A stretch of DNA of 64,000 bases, from positions 1-64,000 of the forward strand of contig NZ_VIKX01000062.1 of NCBI RefSeq assembly GCF_009711935.1. The letters are read 5' to 3'. The stretch is from Dolichospermum sp. UHCC 0259. GTDB lineage: Bacteria > Cyanobacteriota > Cyanobacteriia > Cyanobacteriales > Nostocaceae. The notes beneath the pieces are model-generated. The model searched no databases, was not told the origin of the DNA, and saw only the letters and a list, made by a program, of their open reading frames with translations. Position 1 is the first letter of the stretch; every line of letters starts with the position of its first letter. A program made the position numbers and the translations under genes. Below are positions 36,915 to 45,235 of the stretch, piece by piece.

Positions 36915-37790
36915 ATGAAACTATCTCAAATTGTGACTAATATTAAAAGGATTGAGGTTATCAATGATCAATCTTTTGAATCTATTGGACTGTTGGGGCA
37001 TCAAGAGAGAAAAATGCTTGTAACACTCTATGATAAAAAATATTTAGACTCTTTAAAAAATAATGGTTATATCTCCTGCGTAATTACATATCCTGATTTG
37101 GTCAAAGAAATACCTAAAAACTTAGGAATTGCAGTTACAGAGCATCCCCAAGATGCTTTTTATGAAATTCATGAATACTTAGCAAATAATACTAACTTTT
37201 ATGGCGAGAATTTTGATTCTCGTATTTCATCGGAAACGATAATTGCCGACGATTGTTACATTGCCAAGCAAAATGTTCACATTGGAAAAGGTACAGTTAT
37301 TGAACCTAAAGCAGTTATTTTAGAAAATTCAGTAATTGGTGAAAATGTAATTATTCGTTCTGGTGCTGTGATTGGAGGAGAAGGTTTTGAGCCAAAATTA
37401 GTCAATGGAAAAAAAATTATTGTTCCTCATACTGGAGGAGTGAAAATAAATGATAGAGTGGAAATTCAATCTAATAGTCATATAGCTAAGTCTGTTTTTG
37501 GCGGATTTACTGAGATTGGAGAAAACACTAAAATAGATGCTCTAGTTCATATTGCCCATAACGTTAAAATAGGTAAGAATTGTGAAATAGCTGCTGGAGC
37601 GATTATTGCTGGAAGTACAACTATTAGAGACAACGTTTGGATTGGTCCAAATGCAACAATTTCATCTGAAATCTTAATTGAAGATAATGCTTTTGTTGCT
37701 TTAGGTTCAGCCGTATTTAAAGACGTAAAGCAAAACTCAGTAGTTTTAGGTGTACCTGCTAGATTCTTACGCTGGAGAAACGAATCGTGA
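36915..37790 (+). CDS. LpxD-like hexapeptide acyltransferase
   Basis: This 291-residue protein has a non-repetitive N-terminal domain (about 1-100) and a C-terminal left-handed beta-helix (about 105-285; VIGENVIIRSGAVIGGEGFEP, then NTKIDALVHIAHNVKIGKNCEIAAGAIIAGS). HIAHNVKIG has the catalytic-type His of LpxD, and the helix ends VVLGVPARFLRW. It resembles LpxD (acyl transfer to UDP-3-acylglucosamine) but sits in a sugar-nucleotide operon away from lpxA or fabZ, so it likely modifies another amino sugar. It overlaps the following GTG start. Confidence 0.78.
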   Translation: MKLSQIVTNIKRIEVINDQSFESIGLLGHQERKMLVTLYDKKYLDSLKNNGYISCVITYPDLVKEIPKNLGIAVTEHPQDAFYEIHEYLANNTNFYGENFDSRISSETIIADDCYIAKQNVHIGKGTVIEPKAVILENSVIGENVIIRSGAVIGGEGFEPKLVNGKKIIVPHTGGVKINDRVEIQSNSHIAKSVFGGFTEIGENTKIDALVHIAHNVKIGKNCEIAAGAIIAGSTTIRDNVWIGPNATISSEILIEDNAFVALGSAVFKDVKQNSVVLGVPARFLRWRNES

Positions 37791-38740
37791 AAAAAGTTTT
37801 AATAACTGGTGGTGCAGGATTAGTTGGTTCTCATATTGCCGATCAATTAGTTCAAAAAGGTGTTTCAGAAATAGTTATTCTCGATAACTTTGTTAGGGGT
37901 ACTAAAGCTAATTTAGAATGGGCGATCGCTAATGGTAACGTCAAAATCATCGAAGGAGATATTAGAGATCAAACACTACTCAACGAAATCATGCCAGGTG
38001 TAGATGTTTTATTTCACCAAGCAGCGATTCGTATTACCCAATGTGCTGAAGAACCCAGATTAGCATTAGAGGTATTAGTTAATGGTACTTATAACGTTTT
38101 AGAAGCAGCCGTAAAAGCAAAAGTCAAAAAAGTGATAGCGGCTTCTTCCGCTTCTGTTTTGGGTATGGCAGAAGAATTTCCTACCACTGAATCCCATCAC
38201 CCCTATAATAACCGTACTTTTTATGGTGCAGCTAAAACCTTCAATGAGGGAATGTTACGCACTTTTAATGAAATGTATGGCTTAGATTATATCGCCTTGC
38301 GCTATTTTAACGTTTATGGTGTGAGAATGGATATTTATGGGGTTTATACGGAAGTTTTAGTTAGGTGGATGGATCGTATTATCGAGGGAAAACCACCGCT
38401 GATTTTTGGTGATGGTTTACAAACTATGGATTTTGTTTCTGTGGAAGATATTGCCAAAGCCAATATTTTAGCTGCTCAAAGTAATATTACTGATGAAGTT
38501 TTTAATATTGCTAGTGGGGTAGAAACTAGCTTGAACGATTTAGCTTTTAGCCTTTTAAAAGTAATGAAATCTGATCTAAAACCTGAATATACAGCCGAGA
38601 GAAAAGTTAATCCCGTACAAAAAAGATTAGCTGATACAAGCAAAGCTAAAAAGTTACTAGGGTTTAAAGCAGAGGTTTCCTTAGAAGAGGGTTTAAGCCG
38701 TTTAGTTGATTGGTGGAAAACAACCAAGAATATTGTATAA
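37787..38740 (+). CDS. NAD-dependent sugar epimerase/dehydratase (extended SDR)
   Basis: This is a 317-residue SDR enzyme with the nucleotide motif TGGAGLVGSHIADQL at the N-terminus, DIRD binding, and an active site formed by SSASVLG and YGAAK (Tyr and Lys). KSTF-like residues and ALRYFNVYG are also present. It starts with GTG, overlapping the previous stop codon (GTGA), so it is translationally coupled. The likely substrate is a UDP- or GDP-sugar; epimerase versus dehydratase activity cannot be read from the sequence. Paired with the next aminotransferase it could make an amino-deoxy sugar. Confidence 0.88.
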   Translation: MKKVLITGGAGLVGSHIADQLVQKGVSEIVILDNFVRGTKANLEWAIANGNVKIIEGDIRDQTLLNEIMPGVDVLFHQAAIRITQCAEEPRLALEVLVNGTYNVLEAAVKAKVKKVIAASSASVLGMAEEFPTTESHHPYNNRTFYGAAKTFNEGMLRTFNEMYGLDYIALRYFNVYGVRMDIYGVYTEVLVRWMDRIIEGKPPLIFGDGLQTMDFVSVEDIAKANILAAQSNITDEVFNIASGVETSLNDLAFSLLKVMKSDLKPEYTAERKVNPVQKRLADTSKAKKLLGFKAEVSLEEGLSRLVDWWKTTKNIV

Positions 38741-38830
38741 CCTATCTTAATAGTAGTTGGTGTTTAAACTCAGCTTTTTCAATCAAGGATAATTTAACTT
38801 ACCTTATTCTTCTGGACACAATAATTGAGT

Positions 38831-40036
38831 ATGAATGAACCCTTATCTTTTATCCCCATTGCTAAACCTTTTCTGGGTGAGGAAGAAGCCCACGCTGCAA
38901 GTCAAGCTATTTTATCAGGCTGGGTAACACAGGGTCCCCAAGTCAAGGCTTTTGAAGAAGAATTTGCGGACTATGTGGGAGCAAAATATGCTTGTGCCGT
39001 CTCTAGTTGTACCACCGCTTTACATTTGGCTTTATTAGCCGTAGGTGTTCAACCTGATGATGAAGTAATTACCGTATCCCATTCTTATATTGCAACAGCT
39101 AATAGTATTCGCTACTGTGGTGCTATTCCCGTCTTTGTGGATATTGAAACCGAATCTTATAATATTAATCCTAGTTTAATTGAGTCCGTCATCAGCGATC
39201 GCACAAAGGCAATTTTAGTAGTGCATCAAATGGGAATGCCTTGCAATTTAAAGGCAATTCTAGCGATCGCCAAAAAGCATTCTTTACCAGTGATTGAAGA
39301 TGCTGCCTGTGCGATCGGCAGTGAGATATTATGGGAGGGAAAATGGGAAAAAATTGGTAAACCTCATGGAGATATTGCCTGTTTTTCCTTTCATCCAAGA
39401 AAAGTAATTACCACTGGTGATGGAGGAATGCTAACCACTTCTAATCCAGAATGGGACAAAAAAATCAGGTTATGGCGACAACATGGCATGAGTGTAACAG
39501 ATACCGTGCGTCATGGATCAAAACAAGTTATATTTGAAACATATCCTGTTTTAGGCTATAACTACAGAATGACTGATATTCAGGCAGCCGTAGGGCGAGA
39601 ACAATTGAAGAAATTACCAGAAATAATTTTTAAAAGAAGACACATAGCAGAAAAATATCAGGAATTACTATCTGATGTTTCTGGGATAGAACTGCCAACA
39701 GAACCAGTATGGGCAAAAACTAATTGGCAAAGTTATTGTATTAAATTAGCTGACCATATTGAGCAAGTGGAGGTCATGCAAAAATTATTAGATCAAGGAA
39801 TTGCTACAAGAAGAGGTATAATGTGCGCCCATAGAGAAGAATCATATCAAACTCAACCTTGGCACTGTGGCATACAGTATAATTCCTGTGATTGTGTTAA
39901 AGCAGAATGTAAAAAGTTAAAATTTAGTCAACAATCTCAAGATAAATCTCTTATTTTGCCTCTTTTTCCAGATATGTTACCACAAGAACAACAAAAAACA
40001 TCTGAAAATATCAAACGGATTGTGCAGACTTTATAA
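38831..40036 (+). CDS. Second DegT/DnrJ/EryC1/StrS aminotransferase
   Basis: This is an approximately 401-residue PLP enzyme of the sugar aminotransferase family. [31 protein letters not shown] and FSFHPRKVITTGDGGML (Schiff-base Lys in HPRKV) are the landmarks. The HPRKVITTGDGGM form is that of perosamine- or 4-amino-sugar-type enzymes, distinct from the WbpE-like protein upstream ([13 protein letters not shown]). A TTG at 38825 opens the frame, but ATG 38831 is preferred. A Cys-rich insert (CDCVKAECKKL) near the C-terminus is unusual. It is the last sugar-nucleotide gene before the fusion glycosyltransferase. Confidence 0.9.
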   Translation: MNEPLSFIPIAKPFLGEEEAHAASQAILSGWVTQGPQVKAFEEEFADYVGAKYACAVSSCTTALHLALLAVGVQPDDEVITVSHSYIATANSIRYCGAIPVFVDIETESYNINPSLIESVISDRTKAILVVHQMGMPCNLKAILAIAKKHSLPVIEDAACAIGSEILWEGKWEKIGKPHGDIACFSFHPRKVITTGDGGMLTTSNPEWDKKIRLWRQHGMSVTDTVRHGSKQVIFETYPVLGYNYRMTDIQAAVGREQLKKLPEIIFKRRHIAEKYQELLSDVSGIELPTEPVWAKTNWQSYCIKLADHIEQVEVMQKLLDQGIATRRGIMCAHREESYQTQPWHCGIQYNSCDCVKAECKKLKFSQQSQDKSLILPLFPDMLPQEQQKTSENIKRIVQTL

Positions 40037-40078
40037 AACAAAATTCATATTATACATAAAAAATCAGGAGAAAGCTTT

Positions 40079-43000
40079 ATGAAAATAGACTTAATTTATC
40101 TCGATTCCTTTTCCTACCCTTGGAATATTAGTAAAGGATGGGTGCAAACTTTAGAAAGAATGAAATTATTAGGACAAACATTTTGTGTAAATGAGTCAAC
40201 CTCTGAAATTGTATTTCAAGAACTAAAAAAAAGTACAAGTGATATAGTTATATTAATAGGAGGAGATCATTATTTACCTTTTCTACATGATGAACCTCAA
40301 AAACGAGATTTTTGGCAAAATCTAAAACAAACTACTGTTTGTCTTTGCTGGGAAACCATAATTAATGCTAAATTTCCTAATACGATTGAAAAATCTTCAA
40401 GTGCTAAGTTATGTTTTGACTATTTTATTTGTTCTGATGAAAGAGACTTGAGTTTTTTCAATAATCAAAATAACATTTGTTTTGCTCCAGTGTGTGTTGA
40501 TGAAAAAAGCTTTAAAGTCAAATTACCTATTCAAGAGCGCCCAAAACAAATGTTTTTCTTTGGACAGGTTGCAACTTTTAATATTCCTGGAGTATATGAC
40601 CAAAGAAGAGAACTATTGCAACAGTTACTAGCAGCGCGAGCAGTAGTATTTGTTAATGGATGGATTGAAACTCATAATTCACCAGATGTATTAGTTAATC
40701 TATACAACAATTTTTATGCAGTAATTAATCTACCTACTAATATGGGAGGTTATACACAAAGAGTTTTTGAAGCCATGTCTTGTGGAACAACATTATTACA
40801 ATACAGACTAGAATCTCAGCCTATATGTAGTAGTTTATTTGTTGAGTACGAAGATTACATCCCTTATGATGTTACAAACTTTCCCAAATTATTACATACC
40901 ATCCAAAATCTTAATAATTTATTTGACTTAGAAAAAATCACTAAACAAGCTAGAGAAAAAATATTACAATATCATACAATAGAAAAAAGAATCCAACAAA
41001 TTATTAAATTTGTCCAAGATGGTGAAAAAATTGAATATCAAATTCTTCCTGAACTAAAAAATACCAAAATCTCATCTAACCTGTCACAGTTCACATTATC
41101 TTACACTCAAACTAAATCACAGACTTGTAAAGTTTGTGGTTCAGATTCTCATTATTTCTCTACAGCAAAAATACTTCAGAAGTATGATGTTGATTATTTT
41201 CAGTGTTCAAATTGTGGATTTGTCCAAACAGAACATCCTTACTGGTTAAATGAAGCTTATTCGGAAGCTATAGCTACTAGCGATGTAGGTTTAGTCTATC
41301 GTAATAATATGATGGCAAATATTGCTACTAAATTGCTGTTTAATCATTTTGATCATGAAGCCAATTTTTTAGATTATGGTGGTGGTTATGGTCTTTTTGT
41401 AAGATTAATGAGAGACCAAGGGTTTAAGTTTTACTGGTATGATAAATTCTGTAAAAATATTTTTGCAACAGGTTTTGAATTAACGGAAAATATTAAATCT
41501 GATTTATTATTAGTAACAGCATTTGAGTTATTTGAACATTTTACTTATCCTCTACAAGAATTGGAGGAAATGCTGAAATTAGCTCCTAACATTTTATTTA
41601 GCACATCTTTATTACCGGAAAATAATCCTCAACCTGATCAATGGTGGTACTATACTCCCCATGAAGGTCAACATATATCTATTTATACCAGGAAATCCTT
41701 AGAGGTATTAGCGGAAAAATATAACTTAAAATTATATACTGATGGAAATTCTTTGCATCTTTTAACTAAAAACAAAAATCTCCCGGAAAATTTGTTTGAA
41801 GCAGTGATCATTAGTAACTTACCATCAGCTGAAAAACAATCTCTTCTATCCCATGACTTTAATCAGGTTGTTAGCCAGATACTAGCAAAAAAATCTGCAT
41901 TGAATGTTAATGAATCGTTGAATATTACTGAACTAAAACCACCAATCATTCTCATAGACGGGGTATTCTTCCAGCTACTTAAAACCGGAATAGCTAGAGT
42001 TTGGAAATCTCTTTTAGAACAGTGGGTAAATACTGAATTTGCTAACCATATTGTAGTTTTAGATCGAGCTAATACCGCACCTAAAATCAATGGTATTCGT
42101 TATCGTGCCATATCTCCCTACAGCTATAACAATACCGAAAGCGATCGCCAAATGCTCCAGCAAATTTGCGATGAAGAAGGAGCAGAGTTATTTATTTCTA
42201 CCTATTACACTACTCCTATTGATACACCTTCAGTATTTATGGCTTATGACATGATACCAGAAGTAATGGGAGCTAATTTTGATGAACCAATGTGGAGGGA
42301 AAAACATAATGCAATCAAACACGCATCTGCTTTTCTTTCTATATCAGAACATACAGCAAAAGATTTAAGTATATTTTTCCCCGATATATCATTAGAATCA
42401 ATTACTGTTGCCCATTGTGGAGTTGATCCTCTTTTCTCCCCTGCTTCTGAAGATGAAATCAATGCCTTTAAACATAAATATGGCATTAATAAACCCTACT
42501 TCTTATTAGGTGGACTGGGAGGATATAAAAACACAATTCTCTTTTTTCAGGCGTTCTCCCAACTGATTAATAAACACAGTTTTGATATAGTAGCTACTGG
42601 TGCAGGTAATCAATTACCTTCCGAATGGCGACAATATACCGCCGGATGCACATTTCACGGATTACAGTTGAGTGATGCAGAATTAAGATTAGCTTATGCT
42701 GGAGCAGTAGCATTAGTTTATCCTTCTCAGTATGAAGGTTTTGGAATGCCAGTAGCCGAAGCAATGGCTTGTGGCTGCCCTGTCATTACTACCCCTAACG
42801 CCTCTTTACCCGAAGTTGGAGGAAAAGCAGTAATCTATGTCAAAGATGATGAAATTGAAGGTATGGCTAATGCTTTATGTGAGGTACAAAAACCCAGTTT
42901 AAGACGTAATTTAATTCAAGCTGGATTAGTACAGGCTCAGAAATTTTCCTGGTCTAAAATGGCTGATATTGTCAGCAATGTTTTAATTAATCAAACCCTT

Positions 43001-43402
43001 GAATCTTTACCTTTCAACCTCGGAGAAATTAATCTAATCATGTTTCCTGATTGGAATCAGTCAGAAGATGATTTATATGGGCAATTAGGAGAGGTAATCA
43101 AAGCACTAGCTACTGATTATCATGCTGATGAAACTACCTTACTCATCTATGCTAGTAACACCGATCCTGAAACTGCGGACGGAATATTATCTAGTATCGC
43201 TATGAATTTAATAATGGAAGATGAAATAGATATTACTGAAAGCATACAAATTTCTTTGATAGAAGAAATCAGTGAAAAACAGTGGCAAACACTACTACCA
43301 CATTTACAGAGTAGAATTGTGTTAGAAGTAGAAAACCAAGAGGCGATATCTAAATTGCAAGCAGAAACCTTACCTACTTTTGAAATAGAAGTAGAATATT
43401 AA
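40079..43402 (+). CDS. Three-domain glycosyltransferase-methyltransferase-glycosyltransferase fusion
   Basis: This 1107-residue protein reads as: an N-terminal CgeB/DUF3880-like glycosyltransferase (about 1-330; NMGGYTQRVFEAMSCGTTLLQY); a zinc-finger SAM methyltransferase (about 348-590; CKVCGSDS and CSNCGFVQ, then LDYGGGYGLFVRLM); a GT4 glycosyltransferase (about 620-990; GVDPLFSPA, LGGLGGYKN, YPSQYEGFGMPVAEAMACGCPVITT read in parts); and an acidic tail (about 1000-1107) resembling part of a further transferase-like module. Fusions like this assemble and methyl-cap surface glycans. It begins 42 bp after the aminotransferase, preceded by CAGGAGAAAGC, and is the last gene of the run. Confidence 0.87.
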   Translation: MKIDLIYLDSFSYPWNISKGWVQTLERMKLLGQTFCVNESTSEIVFQELKKSTSDIVILIGGDHYLPFLHDEPQKRDFWQNLKQTTVCLCWETIINAKFPNTIEKSSSAKLCFDYFICSDERDLSFFNNQNNICFAPVCVDEKSFKVKLPIQERPKQMFFFGQVATFNIPGVYDQRRELLQQLLAARAVVFVNGWIETHNSPDVLVNLYNNFYAVINLPTNMGGYTQRVFEAMSCGTTLLQYRLESQPICSSLFVEYEDYIPYDVTNFPKLLHTIQNLNNLFDLEKITKQAREKILQYHTIEKRIQQIIKFVQDGEKIEYQILPELKNTKISSNLSQFTLSYTQTKSQTCKVCGSDSHYFSTAKILQKYDVDYFQCSNCGFVQTEHPYWLNEAYSEAIATSDVGLVYRNNMMANIATKLLFNHFDHEANFLDYGGGYGLFVRLMRDQGFKFYWYDKFCKNIFATGFELTENIKSDLLLVTAFELFEHFTYPLQELEEMLKLAPNILFSTSLLPENNPQPDQWWYYTPHEGQHISIYTRKSLEVLAEKYNLKLYTDGNSLHLLTKNKNLPENLFEAVIISNLPSAEKQSLLSHDFNQVVSQILAKKSALNVNESLNITELKPPIILIDGVFFQLLKTGIARVWKSLLEQWVNTEFANHIVVLDRANTAPKINGIRYRAISPYSYNNTESDRQMLQQICDEEGAELFISTYYTTPIDTPSVFMAYDMIPEVMGANFDEPMWREKHNAIKHASAFLSISEHTAKDLSIFFPDISLESITVAHCGVDPLFSPASEDEINAFKHKYGINKPYFLLGGLGGYKNTILFFQAFSQLINKHSFDIVATGAGNQLPSEWRQYTAGCTFHGLQLSDAELRLAYAGAVALVYPSQYEGFGMPVAEAMACGCPVITTPNASLPEVGGKAVIYVKDDEIEGMANALCEVQKPSLRRNLIQAGLVQAQKFSWSKMADIVSNVLINQTLESLPFNLGEINLIMFPDWNQSEDDLYGQLGEVIKALATDYHADETTLLIYASNTDPETADGILSSIAMNLIMEDEIDITESIQISLIEEISEKQWQTLLPHLQSRIVLEVENQEAISKLQAETLPTFEIEVEY

Positions 43403-43484
43403 TATTACTGATTAAGATAATCAAATTCCAGGAACAAAAGACTCTCCTTACATCTGGAAATTTTGCTATAATTAGCAAATTAAG

Positions 43485-43655
43485 TCATTTCAGCAAGAGG
43501 ATAGTGTTGCAGAGATCAATCCTAATACCATTTGGTAATTCTGGACTCATTTCTATAATTTCACCGTCTATTAATTCGCAATTACGACCTGTTAAAATGT
43601 CCGATTGAATTATTTTATGATAGTCGTCAATTGTCCATTTCAATAAAGTTTTCAT
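43485..43655 (-). pseudogene. N-terminal fragment of a Uma2 family gene
   Basis: Starting at ATG 43655 the translation MKTLLKWTIDDYHKIIQS and GRNCELIDGEIIEMSPELP is the typical beginning of a Uma2 (DUF820) protein, including the catalytic-type E-L-I-D-G-E motif. After SPELP the match to the family ends and the frame stops within 20 codons, so about two thirds of the gene is missing. The upstream neighbour on the right is a palindromic repeat (43721-43790). This is a decayed remnant. Confidence 0.7.
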
Positions 43656-43720
43656 TGGGCAAAATCTCCATATTTTTCTACTATTGAACTTTAACAAACT
43701 GGATAAAGTTGCCTTCCGCA

Positions 43721-43790
43721 CCCGCCAGGGAATAAATTCCCTGTCTCATAGCTCAAGTCCGTTAAAACGGACTAATAAATTTTCCTAGTA
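43721..43790. repeat. AGGGAATAAATTCCCT / AGTCCGTTAAAACGGACT double hairpin, copy 1
   Basis: AGGGAATAAATTCCCT and AAGTCCGTTAAAACGGACT are two adjacent palindromes. A related pair, in the opposite order, lies at 56897-56942 (AGTCGGTTTTAACCGACT and AGGGAATTTATTCCCT). This is a known-looking REP-like unit of cyanobacteria. Confidence 0.8.
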
Positions 43791-43873
43791 TTTAGTCATC
43801 AAAATATAACTTTCGCTATTAGCAAGGAACTTGAGTTCCTGCTGGATAGGGGTTTTGCATTATACAAGATTAC

Positions 43874-44632
43874 TCAATCATCAAATTCAACGCCTAATTC
43901 TCGTAATTTTGCTGCTAATCTATCAGCCCGATGTTTTTCTTGTTCAGCCCGTTGTCTTTCATATTCCGCTCGTTGTTTTTCTTGTTCGGCTTGTTCTTCT
44001 CCTGTTAATAATAAATTACCTTCTAAATCCCACCACCTTAACCAAGGTAACTCGACATTTTTATATGTTCCTTGCCAAATTCCTAATTCAACACCCATTT
44101 TTTCAATTACATAATGACCTCTTGCATTGGGTGGCATCAGGTGATATTGCCCTTCGATTAAATGATATAATTCTAAAGATGATTTTTTTTCTTCATAAAT
44201 ACCATAAAAAGGAACTCTTATCGCTTTTTCATAAACCCAAAATTTCCCCTGATATGGGGTTTCATCTCTTTCTTCTCTACCATTACCTGATACAAATTCA
44301 ATGACAATTAGGGGAGCAACTAATTCTTGCCACATCACGTAAGAACGGCGCATTTGACCATTTAGAGCAGGTGGCACATCAGGAACATAAAACCAATCTG
44401 GCGCTTCTGCACCTCTTTCTGGTGGTTCTGTAATCCGCCAATAAATACCGCTATCCTGTCCTATGCAAAACTGTTTATCTGGATGAATTGTTTGTAATTT
44501 TGACCATATAGATTCTGTTAAAAGAATACTTTGGGGATGTTCTTGAAAGTTTTTCACAAATGTTCCATCTTCACAGGGTAATTGGGTATGATCCGGTAAC
44601 TGTGTTGAAAGATCTAATTTGATGGTGTCCAT
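43874..44632 (-). CDS. Uma2 family endonuclease with C-terminal coiled coil
   Basis: This is a 252-residue Uma2 (DUF820) protein. The restriction-endonuclease-like core (about 1-200) has EAPDWFYVPDVPP, LIVIEFVSGNGREERD and GKFWVYEKAIRVPFYGIY, with the Asp and Glu-x-Val arrangement of the family. The C-terminus (about 207-245) is a highly charged helix of repeated EQEKQRAEYERQRAEQE-type segments, a coiled coil seen in many cyanobacterial Uma2 proteins. The function of the family is unproven. The long antisense open frame over it is a shadow. Confidence 0.87.
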   Translation of the reverse strand: MDTIKLDLSTQLPDHTQLPCEDGTFVKNFQEHPQSILLTESIWSKLQTIHPDKQFCIGQDSGIYWRITEPPERGAEAPDWFYVPDVPPALNGQMRRSYVMWQELVAPLIVIEFVSGNGREERDETPYQGKFWVYEKAIRVPFYGIYEEKKSSLELYHLIEGQYHLMPPNARGHYVIEKMGVELGIWQGTYKNVELPWLRWWDLEGNLLLTGEEQAEQEKQRAEYERQRAEQEKHRADRLAAKLRELGVEFDD

Positions 44633-45235
44633 AATTTTCCATTTTGGAAGAATATGTTGGTGTTAGCGAAGATGGAATATAGTTTTATATCCATCAAAAC
44701 TATATTATAAACAATTCTGATATGACTTTTATCTAAGTTTACTCTGTCCGCAGAATCTCAGCAGCTTTAGCCCTAAGAGTGTCAATTTAGGTGGGTTGGC
44801 TGATTTGTTAAGAGGTTGTTTTAAAAGTCTTTGGTGATGTATCAAAAATCTTTAGATCCCCCCTAGCCCCCCTTAAAAAAGGGGGAAATGGAATCAAAGT
44901 CCCCCTTTCTAAGGGGGATTTAGGGGGATCTGCGGCTGTCAGATACCACACGAAAAAGTTTTCAAACAACCTCTAAGGGTTGGGTTACAGATAGAATTGA
45001 ACCCAAACTCTTCAATAATTCCCGTTAGAGAACTCAGATGAGGGATAGTTTTGACTACATCGTCCATTCCATAGGCTTTTTGAGGATTGTTCAATGAAAT
45101 TAAAAACAGAAACTGAACCAAATTTAGTCTAAAGAAATTGGAAATCTGGTAGAAAATTACATTAAGTTTAAGAAAAATCATTCCCCTCTGATGAAGTGAT
45201 ACCTTGAATGATTAGTTGCCCAAAAAGGCACATAT
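44633..45235. other. Intergenic stretch with a 164-bp MITE
   Basis: No gene is supported in these 600 bp. The main structure is the MITE at 44811-44974. The promoter of the downstream SPFH gene must lie in the last 200 bp. Confidence 0.55.
44811..44974. mobile_element. 164-bp MITE, AGAGGTTGTTT family
   Basis: AGAGGTTGTTTTAAAA and TTTTCAAACAACCTCT are terminal inverted repeats with two mismatches. The interior contains CCCCCCTTAAAAAAGGGGG and CCCCCTTTCTAAGGGGG stems. Elements with these internal CCCCC/GGGGG blocks are widespread in filamentous cyanobacteria. Confidence 0.85.

Noticed and set aside
43831-44304. 157-residue + strand frame
   Set aside because: It lies antisense to the Uma2 gene, is composed of hydrophobic low-complexity codons and resembles no protein.
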